DNA of 64,000 nt, taken from assembly GCA_910579575.1 (NCBI GenBank), contig CAJTUM010000005.1, positions 21,944-85,943 on the forward strand, written 5' to 3'. Position 1 is the stretch's first letter. Each line of letters opens with the position of its first letter. A program made the translations under genes and the position numbers. The notes beneath the pieces were generated by a model. It was given only the letters and a program-made list of their open reading frames with translations, made no database searches and was not told the origin of the DNA. Below are positions 49,630-58,056 of the stretch, piece after piece. The stretch comes from an uncultured Eubacteriales bacterium. GTDB taxonomy: Bacteria; Bacillota; Clostridia; Oscillospirales; Butyricicoccaceae.

Positions 49630-50346
49630 TTATCGCATCCGTTCCAGCAGAGCCTGGGCGATATCCAGGTCTTCCGGCGTGGTGATTTTAATATTTTCAT
49701 AATAGCCGGGCACAATTGCTGGGCGGACATGGAGCCGTTCCACTGCTGCGCAGTCGTCCGTCACCGTCTCTCCCCTCTCCAGCGTCTGAACCAAGGCGGC
49801 TTTCAGCAGGTCGATATCCGCGGCCTGGGGCGTCTGCACCGCGTACAGCGTGGATCTGTCCGGCGTGTGGACCGCCATGCCGTCTTCCACCACTTTGATT
49901 GTGTCCTTAACAGGCGCCGCCGCGGTGGCGCACTGATAAAGATAGGCTTTTTCGCAAACAGCCTCGATCAACTCCGGCGTCGCAAAAGGCCGAGCGCCGT
50001 CCTGCACCAAGACGAAGCGGGCTTGCGGGTTGCATTCGCACAAAGCCTTATATACGCTTTCCGCCCGGCTGGCGCCGCCTCGAATGATTTTTGTGGCTTT
50101 GGTAATCTGAAACTGCCGGCAAATTTCCGTCAGCGGCAGCAGATTTTCCTCCGAAGACGCTACCACAATCTCGTCAATATGCCCGCAATGCTCCAAAGCC
50201 AGCAGCGCATAAGCCGCCACAGGCGTCCCGTCCAGCTCGGCCAGCAGTTTATTGATTCCTTCCATACGGGAGGCGGCGCCTCCCGCCGCCAGCACTGCCG
50301 ACGTATAGGGCCGACGCTCTTTTTTTTTGAAAAAGCGCTCCAGCAA
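49630..50346 (-). CDS. ispD: 2-C-methyl-D-erythritol 4-phosphate cytidylyltransferase
   Basis: Third enzyme of the MEP pathway, transferring CMP to methylerythritol phosphate; 238 aa. The nucleotide-binding N-terminus AVLAAGGAASRMEGINKLL, GGASRAESVYKAL, VLVQDGARPF and QTPQAADIDLLKAAL are characteristic. An N-terminal basic extension (FFKKKERRPY) precedes the domain. The start is TTG 50346 with GGGAGG seven bases upstream. Cotranscribed with ispF. Confidence 0.94.
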   Translation of the reverse strand: MLERFFKKKERRPYTSAVLAAGGAASRMEGINKLLAELDGTPVAAYALLALEHCGHIDEIVVASSEENLLPLTEICRQFQITKATKIIRGGASRAESVYKALCECNPQARFVLVQDGARPFATPELIEAVCEKAYLYQCATAAAPVKDTIKVVEDGMAVHTPDRSTLYAVQTPQAADIDLLKAALVQTLERGETVTDDCAAVERLHVRPAIVPGYYENIKITTPEDLDIAQALLERMR

Positions 50347-50403
50347 GAAAACGCCTCCCTTACCCCATAAAATGGCCTTGACTGAACAACGCCTCTCTCT
50401 TAT

Positions 50404-50880
50404 TTATACCAGCACAGTATCGATAATATGCTCGATTTCGCTGTACTCCCGATCCAACACCAGCGCCAACTCAGAAATGACGATCTTTTTCGCGCTGGAC
50501 AGCATCTTGCGCTCGCCGGTGGATAGATTTTTCTTCTTATCCCGCCGGCGCAACGTGCGGATCACCACCGCCACTTGGCGCATATCGCCGCTGCGAATCC
50601 GGGCCATGTTCTCTTTATATCGCTGGCTCCAATTATGCTCATATTCCACCGGCGCTTCGTCCAGCGAAGCCAGCATCTCTTCCGCCTCTTCCGGCGTCAT
50701 CGTCTGCCGCAGGCCCACCGCCTCGCAGTTGTCGCAGGGCAACAACAACGTCAGCGAGCCCACCGAAAAGCGAATCAAATAAAAGATCTTTGGTCCTTCT
50801 TTTTCGTTACGGCTTACGATCTCCTCAATCACGCCAGCCCCATGCATGGGGTGAACCACTTTTTTACCGACTGTATACAT
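50404..50880 (-). CDS. CarD family transcriptional regulator
   Basis: RNA polymerase-binding regulator of 158 aa. The N-terminal RNAP-interaction domain reads VGKKVVHPMHGAGVIEEIVS through LLLPCDNCEAVGLR; the C-terminal helical part (MARIRSGDMRQVAVVIRTL, LSTGERKMLSSAKKIVISEL) is the DNA-binding domain. CarD homologues stabilise open promoter complexes at rRNA and other promoters. It precedes ispD-ispF in transcription with a 57-bp gap, a common clostridial order. Confidence 0.94.
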   Translation of the reverse strand: MYTVGKKVVHPMHGAGVIEEIVSRNEKEGPKIFYLIRFSVGSLTLLLPCDNCEAVGLRQTMTPEEAEEMLASLDEAPVEYEHNWSQRYKENMARIRSGDMRQVAVVIRTLRRRDKKKNLSTGERKMLSSAKKIVISELALVLDREYSEIEHIIDTVLV

Positions 50881-50939
50881 CTCTGCCGCCTCCTTTGGTT
50901 AAGCCGCGATACAGACCGATTCTTTGTTTCGCTTTTCAA

Positions 50940-51222
50940 GCTTTATGCTTTTTAGATGATTTCAACAAAATTTCGTCGTTTCAATATCTTTTTTTATATT
51001 ATACCACCAATTCATACAAAAAACAAGAAATTTCTATGGGAGGCGATTTGTTTCATCCAGCGCTTTTACTTTCTATTTTTTCTAAAAAATTCACGATTTT
51101 TTTGCTTTGTTTCTCCGTATATCGGTCAAAAAACCGGGCAAAATGGTTCTGTTTTTATCAGTTTTTCGAGAAAATACAGGTTTTTTGGCCTTTGAATTCC
51201 ATAATTTTCATTCAAAAATTTT
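50940..51222. other. AT-rich intergenic region upstream of carD
   Basis: About 280 bp composed largely of T/A runs in an otherwise GC-rich window. Short frames inside it have no family resemblance. It lies between the 5' end of carD and the 3' end of the SLOG gene and probably holds the carD promoter (TATATTATACC around 50994-51004) in AT-rich, possibly bent DNA. Confidence 0.5.
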
Positions 51223-51597
51223 TTATGTTTCAGCCTCCTCCGCCTGCTCCTGCCGCCGACCGATGGGCAAAGCGATAAACGGCTTGTCCAGAGTCAAGCA
51301 CAAAGAAATCACATGACGGGAACCCGGCGATTTGCCGTCCCAAAGGAGCATGACATAATCCGCCCGACGGACAATCTGATTATTGCGAAAAATAGGCGCC
51401 ATTTTGCCGAAATTTTTGTAATCCGGCAGAAATTCCTCCAGCGGCAGGCCGTGTTCCTGGGCATAGCGGCGAGCCAGGCCGTCTGCGCCCCGGGCGCCGC
51501 CGCTGATAATCAGAGTGGTTTGGGCTGGGATATGCCGGCCGATCAGCCAATAATCCTGGGCGTCGGCTGTACGCGAGCCTACAATAGCGGTTTTCAT
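51223..51597 (-). CDS. SLOG-domain protein (DUF2493, YspA/YpsA-like)
   Basis: 124-aa Rossmann-like nucleotide-binding protein. MKTAIVGSRTADAQDYWLIG, SGGARGADGLARRYAQEHGL, YKNFGKMAPIFRNNQIVRRA and DYVMLLWDGKSPGSRH are the DUF2493 signature, related to SLOG proteins that bind nucleotides such as ADP-ribose derivatives. No partner effector gene is adjacent. GGAGG lies ten bases before the ATG at 51597. Divergent from spoIVB. Confidence 0.87.
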   Translation of the reverse strand: MKTAIVGSRTADAQDYWLIGRHIPAQTTLIISGGARGADGLARRYAQEHGLPLEEFLPDYKNFGKMAPIFRNNQIVRRADYVMLLWDGKSPGSRHVISLCLTLDKPFIALPIGRRQEQAEEAET

Positions 51598-51722
51598 CCC
51601 TTTCTCCCCTCCTTCCATTCTTTCTCTGTTTGCAAGATTGTAAACAGAATACCATTATTCTTCGCAAGTATCGGCGGGCGGTCCGGGCATAGTAGTTCTG
51701 TGGCAGAAAGGAGTGAACGCCA

Positions 51723-52844
51723 ATGCAAAAACAAAATAAATGGGTTCGTGCCCTTTGTATTTCGGGCAGAGGCGCCGCCGGTGCCGGTTTGGCTCTGGCG
51801 GCGGCTCTGCTGCTCTTTCCTCTGCCGAGCAGGGCTTCGGCGGCTTCGGCTCCGGCCCAAATCGACAGCGTCAACGTGGCCAAAACCGATTCAGACGAAA
51901 CCGTCCGTCCGGAAAGCGCCCGCCTGATTCCTCTGGGGCGCGCCACTGGCATCAAGCTGTTTTCGGAAGGCGCTATGGTGGTGGGCTTCGCCCCCATGAC
52001 GGAACAGGGCGTTTCCCCGGCAGAAGCCGCCGGCCTGCGGCTGGGAGACTTGATTATCCAAGTCAACGGTCAGCCGGTTTCCAGCAATGAAACCATGGCC
52101 CAGGCCGTCGGCCAATCCCAAGGCGGTCCGCTGACGATTCTAGCCAAGCGGGGCGGTGAACAACGGAGCTTTACCGTCCAACCCGTGCAAGAGGCCGCCA
52201 GCGGGCAGTACCGCATCGGCGCTTGGGTGCGGGACAGCCTGGCCGGCATCGGCACAATCACTTATGTGGACCCGGCTAACGGCGCCTTCGGCGCTTTGGG
52301 CCACGGCGTATGCGACCAAGATACCGGCGAACTAATGCCCATCGGCGGCGGCAGCTTGATGCGCTCCCAAGTGGTAGGCGTTAAAAAAGGCCAAAGCGGC
52401 CAGCCTGGCGAGCTGACAGGAGAATATGAAATGACGCGGGACCAGGGCGTGCTGTATCAAAACGCCGACGACGGCATTTATGGCAGGCTCACGGACGAAA
52501 GCGTATACAGCCGCCAGCAGGCTTTGGAAACCGCCCCTAAGGAAGAAATCAAAACAGGCAAAGCGCAGATCGTAGCCAACGTAGAAGGCTCTCAAACTCA
52601 ATATTACGACATCGAGATTGTCAAGCTCTATGACGACGAGGAGGGCAATCGAGACATGATGGTGCAAGTGACGGACAAGCGCCTGCTGGAGAAAACTGGC
52701 GGCATCGTCCAGGGTATGAGCGGCAGCCCCATCATACAGAACGGCAAGCTGGTGGGCGCCGTCACCCATGTGCTGGTCAACGACCCCTGCCGCGGCTATG
52801 GCATCAGCATTGAAAGAATGCTCGAAACTGCCCGAAGCTTGTAA
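51723..52844 (+). CDS. spoIVB: SpoIVB peptidase
   Basis: Forespore-secreted serine peptidase that triggers pro-sigma-K processing in the mother cell; 373 aa. N-terminal membrane segment (GLALAAALLLFPLPSRASA), a PDZ domain around residues 75-155 (AGLRLGDLIIQVNG), and the SpoIVB peptidase domain with ALGHGVCDQDTG (catalytic His) and GIVQGMSGSPIIQNGKLVGA (catalytic Ser in GMSGSP). GAAAGGAGTG precedes the start. Followed by spo0A, the conserved order of spore formers. Confidence 0.96.
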   Translation: MQKQNKWVRALCISGRGAAGAGLALAAALLLFPLPSRASAASAPAQIDSVNVAKTDSDETVRPESARLIPLGRATGIKLFSEGAMVVGFAPMTEQGVSPAEAAGLRLGDLIIQVNGQPVSSNETMAQAVGQSQGGPLTILAKRGGEQRSFTVQPVQEAASGQYRIGAWVRDSLAGIGTITYVDPANGAFGALGHGVCDQDTGELMPIGGGSLMRSQVVGVKKGQSGQPGELTGEYEMTRDQGVLYQNADDGIYGRLTDESVYSRQQALETAPKEEIKTGKAQIVANVEGSQTQYYDIEIVKLYDDEEGNRDMMVQVTDKRLLEKTGGIVQGMSGSPIIQNGKLVGAVTHVLVNDPCRGYGISIERMLETARSL

Positions 52845-52996
52845 AGATTTGTTCTTTTATCCGGTTTTTGGAGATATATTGTAGAATAACATTACAATAT
52901 ATTGAAAGTTTTCCCTTGAAAATCGCCGCCTGTTGTGGTATTTTAAAGTTACAGCGCTGCAAAAACACCAATTTGTCAAAAAACGGAGTTGTAACT

Positions 52997-53773
52997 ATGA
53001 ATACGAAAATCAACGTCCTGCTGGCGGACGACAGCCAGGAATTCCGCAGGCTGCTCAAGGGGGCTTTGGAAGAAAACCAAGATATCGTCGTGGCAGGCTC
53101 GGCCGGAGACGGCGAGGAGCTGGTGCGCATGACGGCGGAATTGCAGCCCGACGTGGTGGTGACCGACACCGTTCTGGCCCGATTGGACGGTCTGACAGCC
53201 ATTCGCCAGATCAACAACGGCCCCTGCGCCAAAAAGCCCGTCTTTTTCGTGCTGTCTTCTTTCTCCAGCGCCCAGGCGGCGGCGGAGGCTTCCGCCTTGG
53301 GCGTGGGCTTTTTTATGATGAAGCCTTGCAATCTCCGGGCGCTGGCGGAGCGTATCCGCAGTTATAAAAGCCTGCCTATCCCCATGCGGGGCGGCCAGCC
53401 CCAAGCCCTGGACCCGGCGGTGGACATCGAAATCCGCGTGACGGAAGTGATTCATCAAATCGGCGTGCCCGCCCACATCAAGGGATACCAATATCTGCGG
53501 GACGCCATCATCATGACCATTGAGAATATCGACGTGGTCAACGCCGTCACCAAAGTGCTCTACCCCACTGTGGCCAAAAAATACAACACCACCAGCTCTC
53601 GGGTGGAACGCGCCATCCGCCATGCCATTGAAGTGGCCTGGGACAGAGGGGATATCGAAGTTCTGCAAGGGTATTTCGGCTATACTGTATCCAATATCAA
53701 GGGCAAACCCACCAATTCGGAGTTTATCTCCATGATTGCCGACAAGCTCCGCCTTCAGCTGAAATGCGGATAA
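52997..53773 (+). CDS. spo0A: Stage 0 sporulation response regulator Spo0A
   Basis: Master regulator of sporulation entry, 258 aa. Receiver domain: VLLADDSQEF acidic pocket, phosphorylated Asp in PDVVVTDTVLARLDGL, Lys in FFMMKPCNL. The usual M-P after the phospho-Asp loop is replaced by L-A, a divergence from other Spo0A proteins. The C-terminal DNA-binding domain (VIHQIGVPAHIKGYQYLRDA, SSRVERAIRHAIEVAWDRGD) is canonical. The upstream 152 bp contain AT-rich promoter sequence and a TTTGTCAAAA element near 52973 resembling a 0A box; this is tentative. Confidence 0.96.
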   Translation: MNTKINVLLADDSQEFRRLLKGALEENQDIVVAGSAGDGEELVRMTAELQPDVVVTDTVLARLDGLTAIRQINNGPCAKKPVFFVLSSFSSAQAAAEASALGVGFFMMKPCNLRALAERIRSYKSLPIPMRGGQPQALDPAVDIEIRVTEVIHQIGVPAHIKGYQYLRDAIIMTIENIDVVNAVTKVLYPTVAKKYNTTSSRVERAIRHAIEVAWDRGDIEVLQGYFGYTVSNIKGKPTNSEFISMIADKLRLQLKCG

Positions 53774-53854
53774 GCCTGTCGGCCCGCCCCCGCCGGGGCT
53801 GCGTCTGATTTTAGGCGCGGCTCCGGCGGCCCAGTTTTTTTCGGCGCCCAAGCC

Positions 53855-53888
53855 GGCAAAAAAATTTCCGCCGGCAACGGCGGAAATT
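53855..53888 (-). terminator. Terminator after the HAD hydrolase/aldolase transcript
   Basis: AATTTCCGCC/GGCGGAAATT stem with six-base loop (53863-53888) followed on the minus strand by TTTTTT, 12 bp after the HAD stop. Confidence 0.85.
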
Positions 53889-53899
53889 CTCATGGGTCC

Positions 53900-54547
53900 C
53901 TACAGCGCCGGAAGACGGACGAGCTGGTCTGGGCTTTCAATCAGCGCCGCGACGCCGGCCTCCAGCAGCTCCTGCCGGCTTCCGTAGCCATAGAGGACGC
54001 CGGCGCAGTCTACCCCGTTTTCCCGAGCGCCCAAGGCGTCGTAGCGTCTGTCCCCCGCCATAATGGCTCGGCTTTTATCCGAAATCCCAGCCTGATCCAG
54101 AACGTAAGCGATCACTTGGCCCTTTTGGCTCCGGCGGCCCGCCAAATCAGCCGCTCCGATGTGTTCAAAATAATGAGCCAGATCAAAGCGGCGTAGGATA
54201 GGCAGAGCAAATTCCAGCGGCTTGCTGGTGGCTATGGACAGCCGGACGCCCGCTTGTTTCAATTCCTCCAGCGCCTGATGAATCCCTGGATACGGAACGT
54301 TTTCATACATTCCTTTGCGCGAGAAATATTCTCGGTATTGGGCCACGGCCTGCTGAACCTGCTCCGGCCCAAAGCCATAGAACTGAGCGAAGGATTCGGC
54401 CAACGGCGGGCCGATAAAAGGATAAAGGCTGGTTTTATCCTCCACCGCTATGCCAAAGCTCTCCAAAGCATAGGCCACAGAGTTTGTAATGCCCTCCCCT
54501 GGGTCGGTCAGCGTGCCGTCCAGGTCAAATAAAACGGCGTCTCTCAT
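53900..54547 (-). CDS. HAD family hydrolase (phosphoglycolate phosphatase-like)
   Basis: Cytoplasmic phosphatase of 215 aa. Motif I AVLFDLDGTLTDPGEG, motif II LSIATSKP, motif III Lys near RRSQKGQVIAYVLDQ, motif IV MAGDRRYDALGARENG. The alpha-helical cap (subclass I) matches Gph/PgmB-like enzymes. Substrate uncertain. It lies nine bases downstream of fba and likely shares its transcript. Confidence 0.92.
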   Translation of the reverse strand: MRDAVLFDLDGTLTDPGEGITNSVAYALESFGIAVEDKTSLYPFIGPPLAESFAQFYGFGPEQVQQAVAQYREYFSRKGMYENVPYPGIHQALEELKQAGVRLSIATSKPLEFALPILRRFDLAHYFEHIGAADLAGRRSQKGQVIAYVLDQAGISDKSRAIMAGDRRYDALGARENGVDCAGVLYGYGSRQELLEAGVAALIESPDQLVRLPAL

Positions 54548-54556
54548 GAAAGCGGT

Positions 54557-55492
54557 TTACGCTTTGCCAGAGGAGCCCAGCACATCCCGAATTTTGTGCC
54601 GCACAATTTCTGTGATAGCCTCTCGCCCATCCGCCAGATACTGCCGGGGGTCGAAATGGTCTGGGTGCTGGACCAGATGCTTGCGCACAGCCGCCGTCAT
54701 GCAGAGGCGCAGGTCGGAATCAATGTTGATTTTGCACACCGCCATAGAGGCCGCCTGGCGCAGCATTTCCTCGGGGATGCCGATAGCGTCCGGCATGGAG
54801 CCGCCGTACTGGTTGACGATTTGCACATACTCCTGCGGCACGGAAGAAGCGCCGTGCAGCACGATGGGGAAACCAGGCAGCCGCTGAGAAATCTGCTCCA
54901 GAATATCGAAACGCAGGCGGGGTTTCTGACCGGGCTTAAATTTATAAGCGCCATGGCTGGTGCCAATGGCGATGGCCAGAGAATCCACTCCTGTGCGGGA
55001 GACGAACTCTTCCACTTCAGCGGGGTTGGTAAATTGGGCGTCTTCGTCCGCCACATTGACGTCGTCCTCCACTCCGGCCAGCTTGCCCAACTCGCCCTCT
55101 ACCACGACGCCGTGGGCGTGGGCATATTCTACCACCTGGCGGGTAATTGCAATATTCTCTTCAAAGCTATGTTTGCTGCCGTCGATCATCACGGAGGAAA
55201 AGCCCCCGTCCACGCAGGCTTTGCAGATGTCAAAATTTTCGCCGTGGTCCAAATGCAAAGCAATGGGCAGGCCGGTTTCCATAACGGCGGCCTCTACCAG
55301 CTTGATGAGGTAATTGTGCTTGGCATATTTGCGGGCGCCGGCGGAAACCTGCAAAATCACAGGGGAATTTTCCAGCTTGGCCGCCTCGGTAATGCCCTGG
55401 ACAATTTCCATATTGTTCACATTGAAGGCGCCGATTGCATAACCGCCTTGATACGCCTTTTCAAACATCTCTTTTGTGCTGACGAAAGACAT
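54557..55492 (-). CDS. fba: Class II fructose-bisphosphate aldolase
   Basis: Zinc-dependent glycolytic aldolase cleaving fructose 1,6-bisphosphate; 311 aa. ALHLDHGENFDICKACVDGG holds zinc-binding His and catalytic Asp, VVEGELGKLAGVEDDVN is the loop, and IVLHGASSVPQEYV supplies another zinc His. GINVDSDLRL-type C-terminus (CKINIDSDLRLCMTAAVRKH) confirms the class. Upstream lie six tandem repeats rather than a plain promoter. Confidence 0.95.
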   Translation of the reverse strand: MSFVSTKEMFEKAYQGGYAIGAFNVNNMEIVQGITEAAKLENSPVILQVSAGARKYAKHNYLIKLVEAAVMETGLPIALHLDHGENFDICKACVDGGFSSVMIDGSKHSFEENIAITRQVVEYAHAHGVVVEGELGKLAGVEDDVNVADEDAQFTNPAEVEEFVSRTGVDSLAIAIGTSHGAYKFKPGQKPRLRFDILEQISQRLPGFPIVLHGASSVPQEYVQIVNQYGGSMPDAIGIPEEMLRQAASMAVCKINIDSDLRLCMTAAVRKHLVQHPDHFDPRQYLADGREAITEIVRHKIRDVLGSSGKA

Positions 55493-55515
55493 TTAAAACA
55501 CCTCTTCCCTATATC

Positions 55516-55979
55516 GTCGGGACGGCCCGACGGCCATATCCCGTTTCGGCCCGGCCAGCGACGGAGCCTTTGCGCCCGCAGCCGGGACCTGCTCGGTCGG
55601 GACAGCCCGACCGCCATTCCCGTTTCAGCCCGGCCAGCGACAGAGCCTTTGCGCCCGCAGCCTGCTTGGTCGGGACGGCCCGACGGCCATATCCCGTTTC
55701 AGCCCGGTCAGCGACAGAGCCTTCGCGCCCGCAGCCGGAGCCTGCGTCGGGACGGCCCGACGGCCATATCCCGTTTCAGCCTGGCCAGCGACAAAGCTTT
55801 TGCGCCCGCAGCCGGAGCCTGCGTCGGGACGGCCCGACCGCCATATCCCGTTTCAGCCCGGCCAGCGATAAAGCTTTTGCGCCCGCAGCCGGAGCCTGCG
55901 TCGGGACGGCCCGACCGCCATATCCCGTTTCAACCCGGCCAGCGACAGAGCTTTTGCGCCCGCGACCGGAGCCTACTCG
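55516..55979. repeat. Six tandem ~77-bp repeats upstream of fba
   Basis: Copies begin at 55516, 55596, 55669, 55746, 55823 and 55900 (spacing 80, 73, 77, 77, 77 bp). Each opens with the inverted repeat GTCGGG-A(C/A)(G/A)G-CCCGAC-like hairpin GTCGGGACGGCCCGAC, then GGCCATATCCCGTTTCAGCC, CGGCCAGCGACAGAGC and TTTGCGCCCGCAGCC. The last three copies are most alike. The period is not a multiple of three, so coding is unlikely. The 558-bp gap between the siroheme reductase stop and fba start is almost filled by the array. Confidence 0.9.
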
Positions 55980-56050
55980 GTGGGGACTTTTCAAAAAACC
56001 TCGCCCGCCAACCGGTTTTCCATCCTCTCCGCAGAGAGGGCGGCGATTTT

Positions 56051-56986
56051 TTAGCACTTCGCCCCAGCCACTGTCTCGATTTCCAAAATCTCTTCTTTAC
56101 GGCGCAGCAGATTGTCGGCGATCAGCATTTTTTCCACCTTATCTACGCCCAGACGCTCCACAGTGTCGCCAAAGCGTTCGCCGGAAACGCCACGCTGCTT
56201 GAAGAGCAAAATCGCTTTTTCCACCACATCGACAACTTCTTCCCGTGTAAAGAGCTTTTGCAGCGGGCTGCCCATACGCACCCGTTTGCCCCATTTGCCG
56301 CCCACATAGACGCGATACACGGTTCCGCTGTGCTCCAGAGCGTCGAAGCGGCAGGTTCCCTGGCAACGACCGCAGTTGTTGCATTGCTCGGTATCAATCA
56401 GCGCTTTGCCCTCCTGCATCGCCACCGCGCCCATGGGGCATTCCTCCATCACCGAGCAGGAGGCGCAGCCTTTGCAGCCCTCGGCCTTGACGGCGGAAAC
56501 CCGCTGGCCCACAATGCCCAGGTCGTTTAGATCAGGCTTGACGCAGTTGTTGGGGCAGCCGCCTACGGCGATTTTAAATTTGTGGGGTAAAATCACATCG
56601 TGATAGCCCACATAAAATTTTTCGTGCAGCTCTTTGGCCATCTGCTGCGTGTCATACAGGCCGAATACGCAGGTTGTGCCTTTGCAAGAGACGATGGGAC
56701 GCACCTTGGAGCCTGTGCCGCCGGTGACCATGCCCCCTTCCGCCACCGCCTGCTGGAAGGCGGGAATATTGTCGTAATGAATGCCCGGGCATTCCACTGT
56801 CAGCCGGGAGGTAAATTCAATTTTGCCATTGCCGTATTTCTCGGCGGCCTGGCTGAGAATCTGCATCTGCTTTGCGGTCAGCACCCCGTTTTCCGTAATA
56901 ATGCGGCCGGAAAATTCCTCTGTGCCTCGGTTGAGCAAAAAGCCCTCCCCTTTCACCCGCTTGATATCGCTTGTCTGAATCGCCAT
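56051..56986 (-). CDS. Sulfite/nitrite reductase-like siroheme 4Fe-4S protein with two ferredoxin clusters
   Basis: 311-aa anaerobic reductase-type protein. An N-terminal half domain (EFSGRIITENGVLTAKQMQI) is followed by the siroheme/4Fe-4S cysteine pattern CKGTTCVFG ... GGCPNNCVKPDL, then two 4Fe-4S ferredoxin motifs: CKGCASCSVMEECP and CNNCGRCQGTCRFDAL. This architecture resembles the AsrC subunit of anaerobic sulfite reductase and related stand-alone proteins. AsrA/AsrB are absent, so the electron donor is unknown. Divergent from a LysR gene that probably regulates it. Confidence 0.88.
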   Translation of the reverse strand: MAIQTSDIKRVKGEGFLLNRGTEEFSGRIITENGVLTAKQMQILSQAAEKYGNGKIEFTSRLTVECPGIHYDNIPAFQQAVAEGGMVTGGTGSKVRPIVSCKGTTCVFGLYDTQQMAKELHEKFYVGYHDVILPHKFKIAVGGCPNNCVKPDLNDLGIVGQRVSAVKAEGCKGCASCSVMEECPMGAVAMQEGKALIDTEQCNNCGRCQGTCRFDALEHSGTVYRVYVGGKWGKRVRMGSPLQKLFTREEVVDVVEKAILLFKQRGVSGERFGDTVERLGVDKVEKMLIADNLLRRKEEILEIETVAGAKC

Positions 56987-57098
56987 ATGCGCTGTCCTCC
57001 GTCTTTTTCATTTTCGCGGCTCAGGGCCGCTTTTTTTGAGATATATCCATTATACCTCTTGCAGCTCCTCCGGTAAAATAGTAATATAAAATCAAAAT

Positions 57099-57116
57099 CA
57101 TAGGAAAAAGCCTATG
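57099..57116. promoter_or_regulatory. Inverted repeat overlapping the LysR start
   Basis: Perfect dyad CATAGG-AAAAAG-CCTATG lying in the 127-bp divergent region and covering the ATG at 57114. Candidate LysR or other regulator site, suggesting autoregulation. Confidence 0.45.
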
Positions 57117-58028
57117 GATAAAATATGCAAAAAGGAGCTGATTGCCACGACCATCCGTCATCTGCGCATTTTCATCGCCGTAGCCGAGGCGGGCAAAATG
57201 AGCCTGGCGGCCAAAAGCCTGTATATCGCCCAGCCCACCGTCAGCCAAGCTGTGGCCGAAATCGAGGCGGAATACAGCGTCCGCCTGTTTGATCGGCTTT
57301 CCAAAAAACTGCGCATCACCCAGCAGGGCCGGCAGCTGCTGGCCTACGCTCGACGCATTGTCAGCCTGTTTGACGAAATGGAGCGGGATATGCGAGACGC
57401 CTCTTCCCCCAGCCTGCTGCGAGTCGGCGCCACCGTCACAGTGGGCGCGGGCCTGCTTCCCCAGCTGGCCGCTCGGCACGAGTCTTCGCAGCCTCAAGCC
57501 CAAATTCAAGCCTATGTGGACAACACCCAGGTAATCGAGCAAATGCTGCTACGGGGCGAGTTGGACCTGGCCCTGGTAGAGGGCTCCATATCCAGCCCGG
57601 AGCTGCTGACCGAACCAGTGGCTGAAGACGAGCTGACTCTGGCCTGCGGCCTCGACCACCCGCTGGCCGGCCAAAGCTGCGTCCGGCCAGAGCAGCTGGA
57701 GGGCCAAGCCTTCATCCTGCGGGAGCAGGGTTCGGGCGTCCGCGCTCGGTTTGAGCAATATTTAGAAGATCGTCGGATTCAAATCCGCCCCAAATGGGTT
57801 TGCCATTCCGCCGACGCTATCCTCAGCGCCGCCGCCGCGGGCCAGGGGCTGGCCGTGGTATCCAAGCTGTTGGCGGAGCCCTGGTTCCGTCAAGGGCTGC
57901 TGCGCCAGCTGCCGCTGGCGGACGCCTGCCTGACGCGCCAATTCTGCCTGGTCTGGCACAAAGACAAATATCTCTCCCCGCCCCTTTTGGAGCTGATGGA
58001 GCGGATCCGCGCCTGCCGGCCCGCCTAA
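57114..58028 (+). CDS. LysR family transcriptional regulator
   Basis: 304-aa regulator: winged helix-turn-helix (LAAKSLYIAQPTVSQAVAEI) and a periplasmic-binding-like effector domain (ELDLALVEGSISSPEL, EQGSGVRARFEQYL). It stands between the siroheme reductase and a CoA-disulfide reductase gene, so a CysL/CysB-like role in sulfur metabolism is likely but inferred. Start is uncertain: related proteins begin MTIRHLRIF, whereas here that position is ACG at 57144, nine bases after AAGGAG; the only ATG in frame nearby is 57114, with a weaker AGGA upstream. Confidence 0.92.
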   Translation: MDKICKKELIATTIRHLRIFIAVAEAGKMSLAAKSLYIAQPTVSQAVAEIEAEYSVRLFDRLSKKLRITQQGRQLLAYARRIVSLFDEMERDMRDASSPSLLRVGATVTVGAGLLPQLAARHESSQPQAQIQAYVDNTQVIEQMLLRGELDLALVEGSISSPELLTEPVAEDELTLACGLDHPLAGQSCVRPEQLEGQAFILREQGSGVRARFEQYLEDRRIQIRPKWVCHSADAILSAAAAGQGLAVVSKLLAEPWFRQGLLRQLPLADACLTRQFCLVWHKDKYLSPPLLELMERIRACRPA

Positions 58029-58045
58029 ACGGGCCGGCGGCTTTT
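58015..58045 (+). terminator. Terminator overlapping the lysR stop
   Basis: GCCGGCCCG/CGGGCCGGC stem with six-base loop that includes the TAA stop, then GGCTTTTTG. Confidence 0.85.
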
Positions 58046-58056
58046 TGTTCTTTGGG

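Noticed and set aside
50956..51195. Phe/Ile-rich 79-codon frame in the AT-rich region
   Set aside because: Composition simply reflects T/A runs; no start signal or homology.
55516..55979. CRISPR array
   Set aside because: Repeats are contiguous ~77-bp units with no unique spacers, and no cas genes are present.
55570..56202. Proline/arginine-rich proteins encoded across the tandem repeats
   Set aside because: The 77-bp period shifts the frame each unit, so these frames are accidental.
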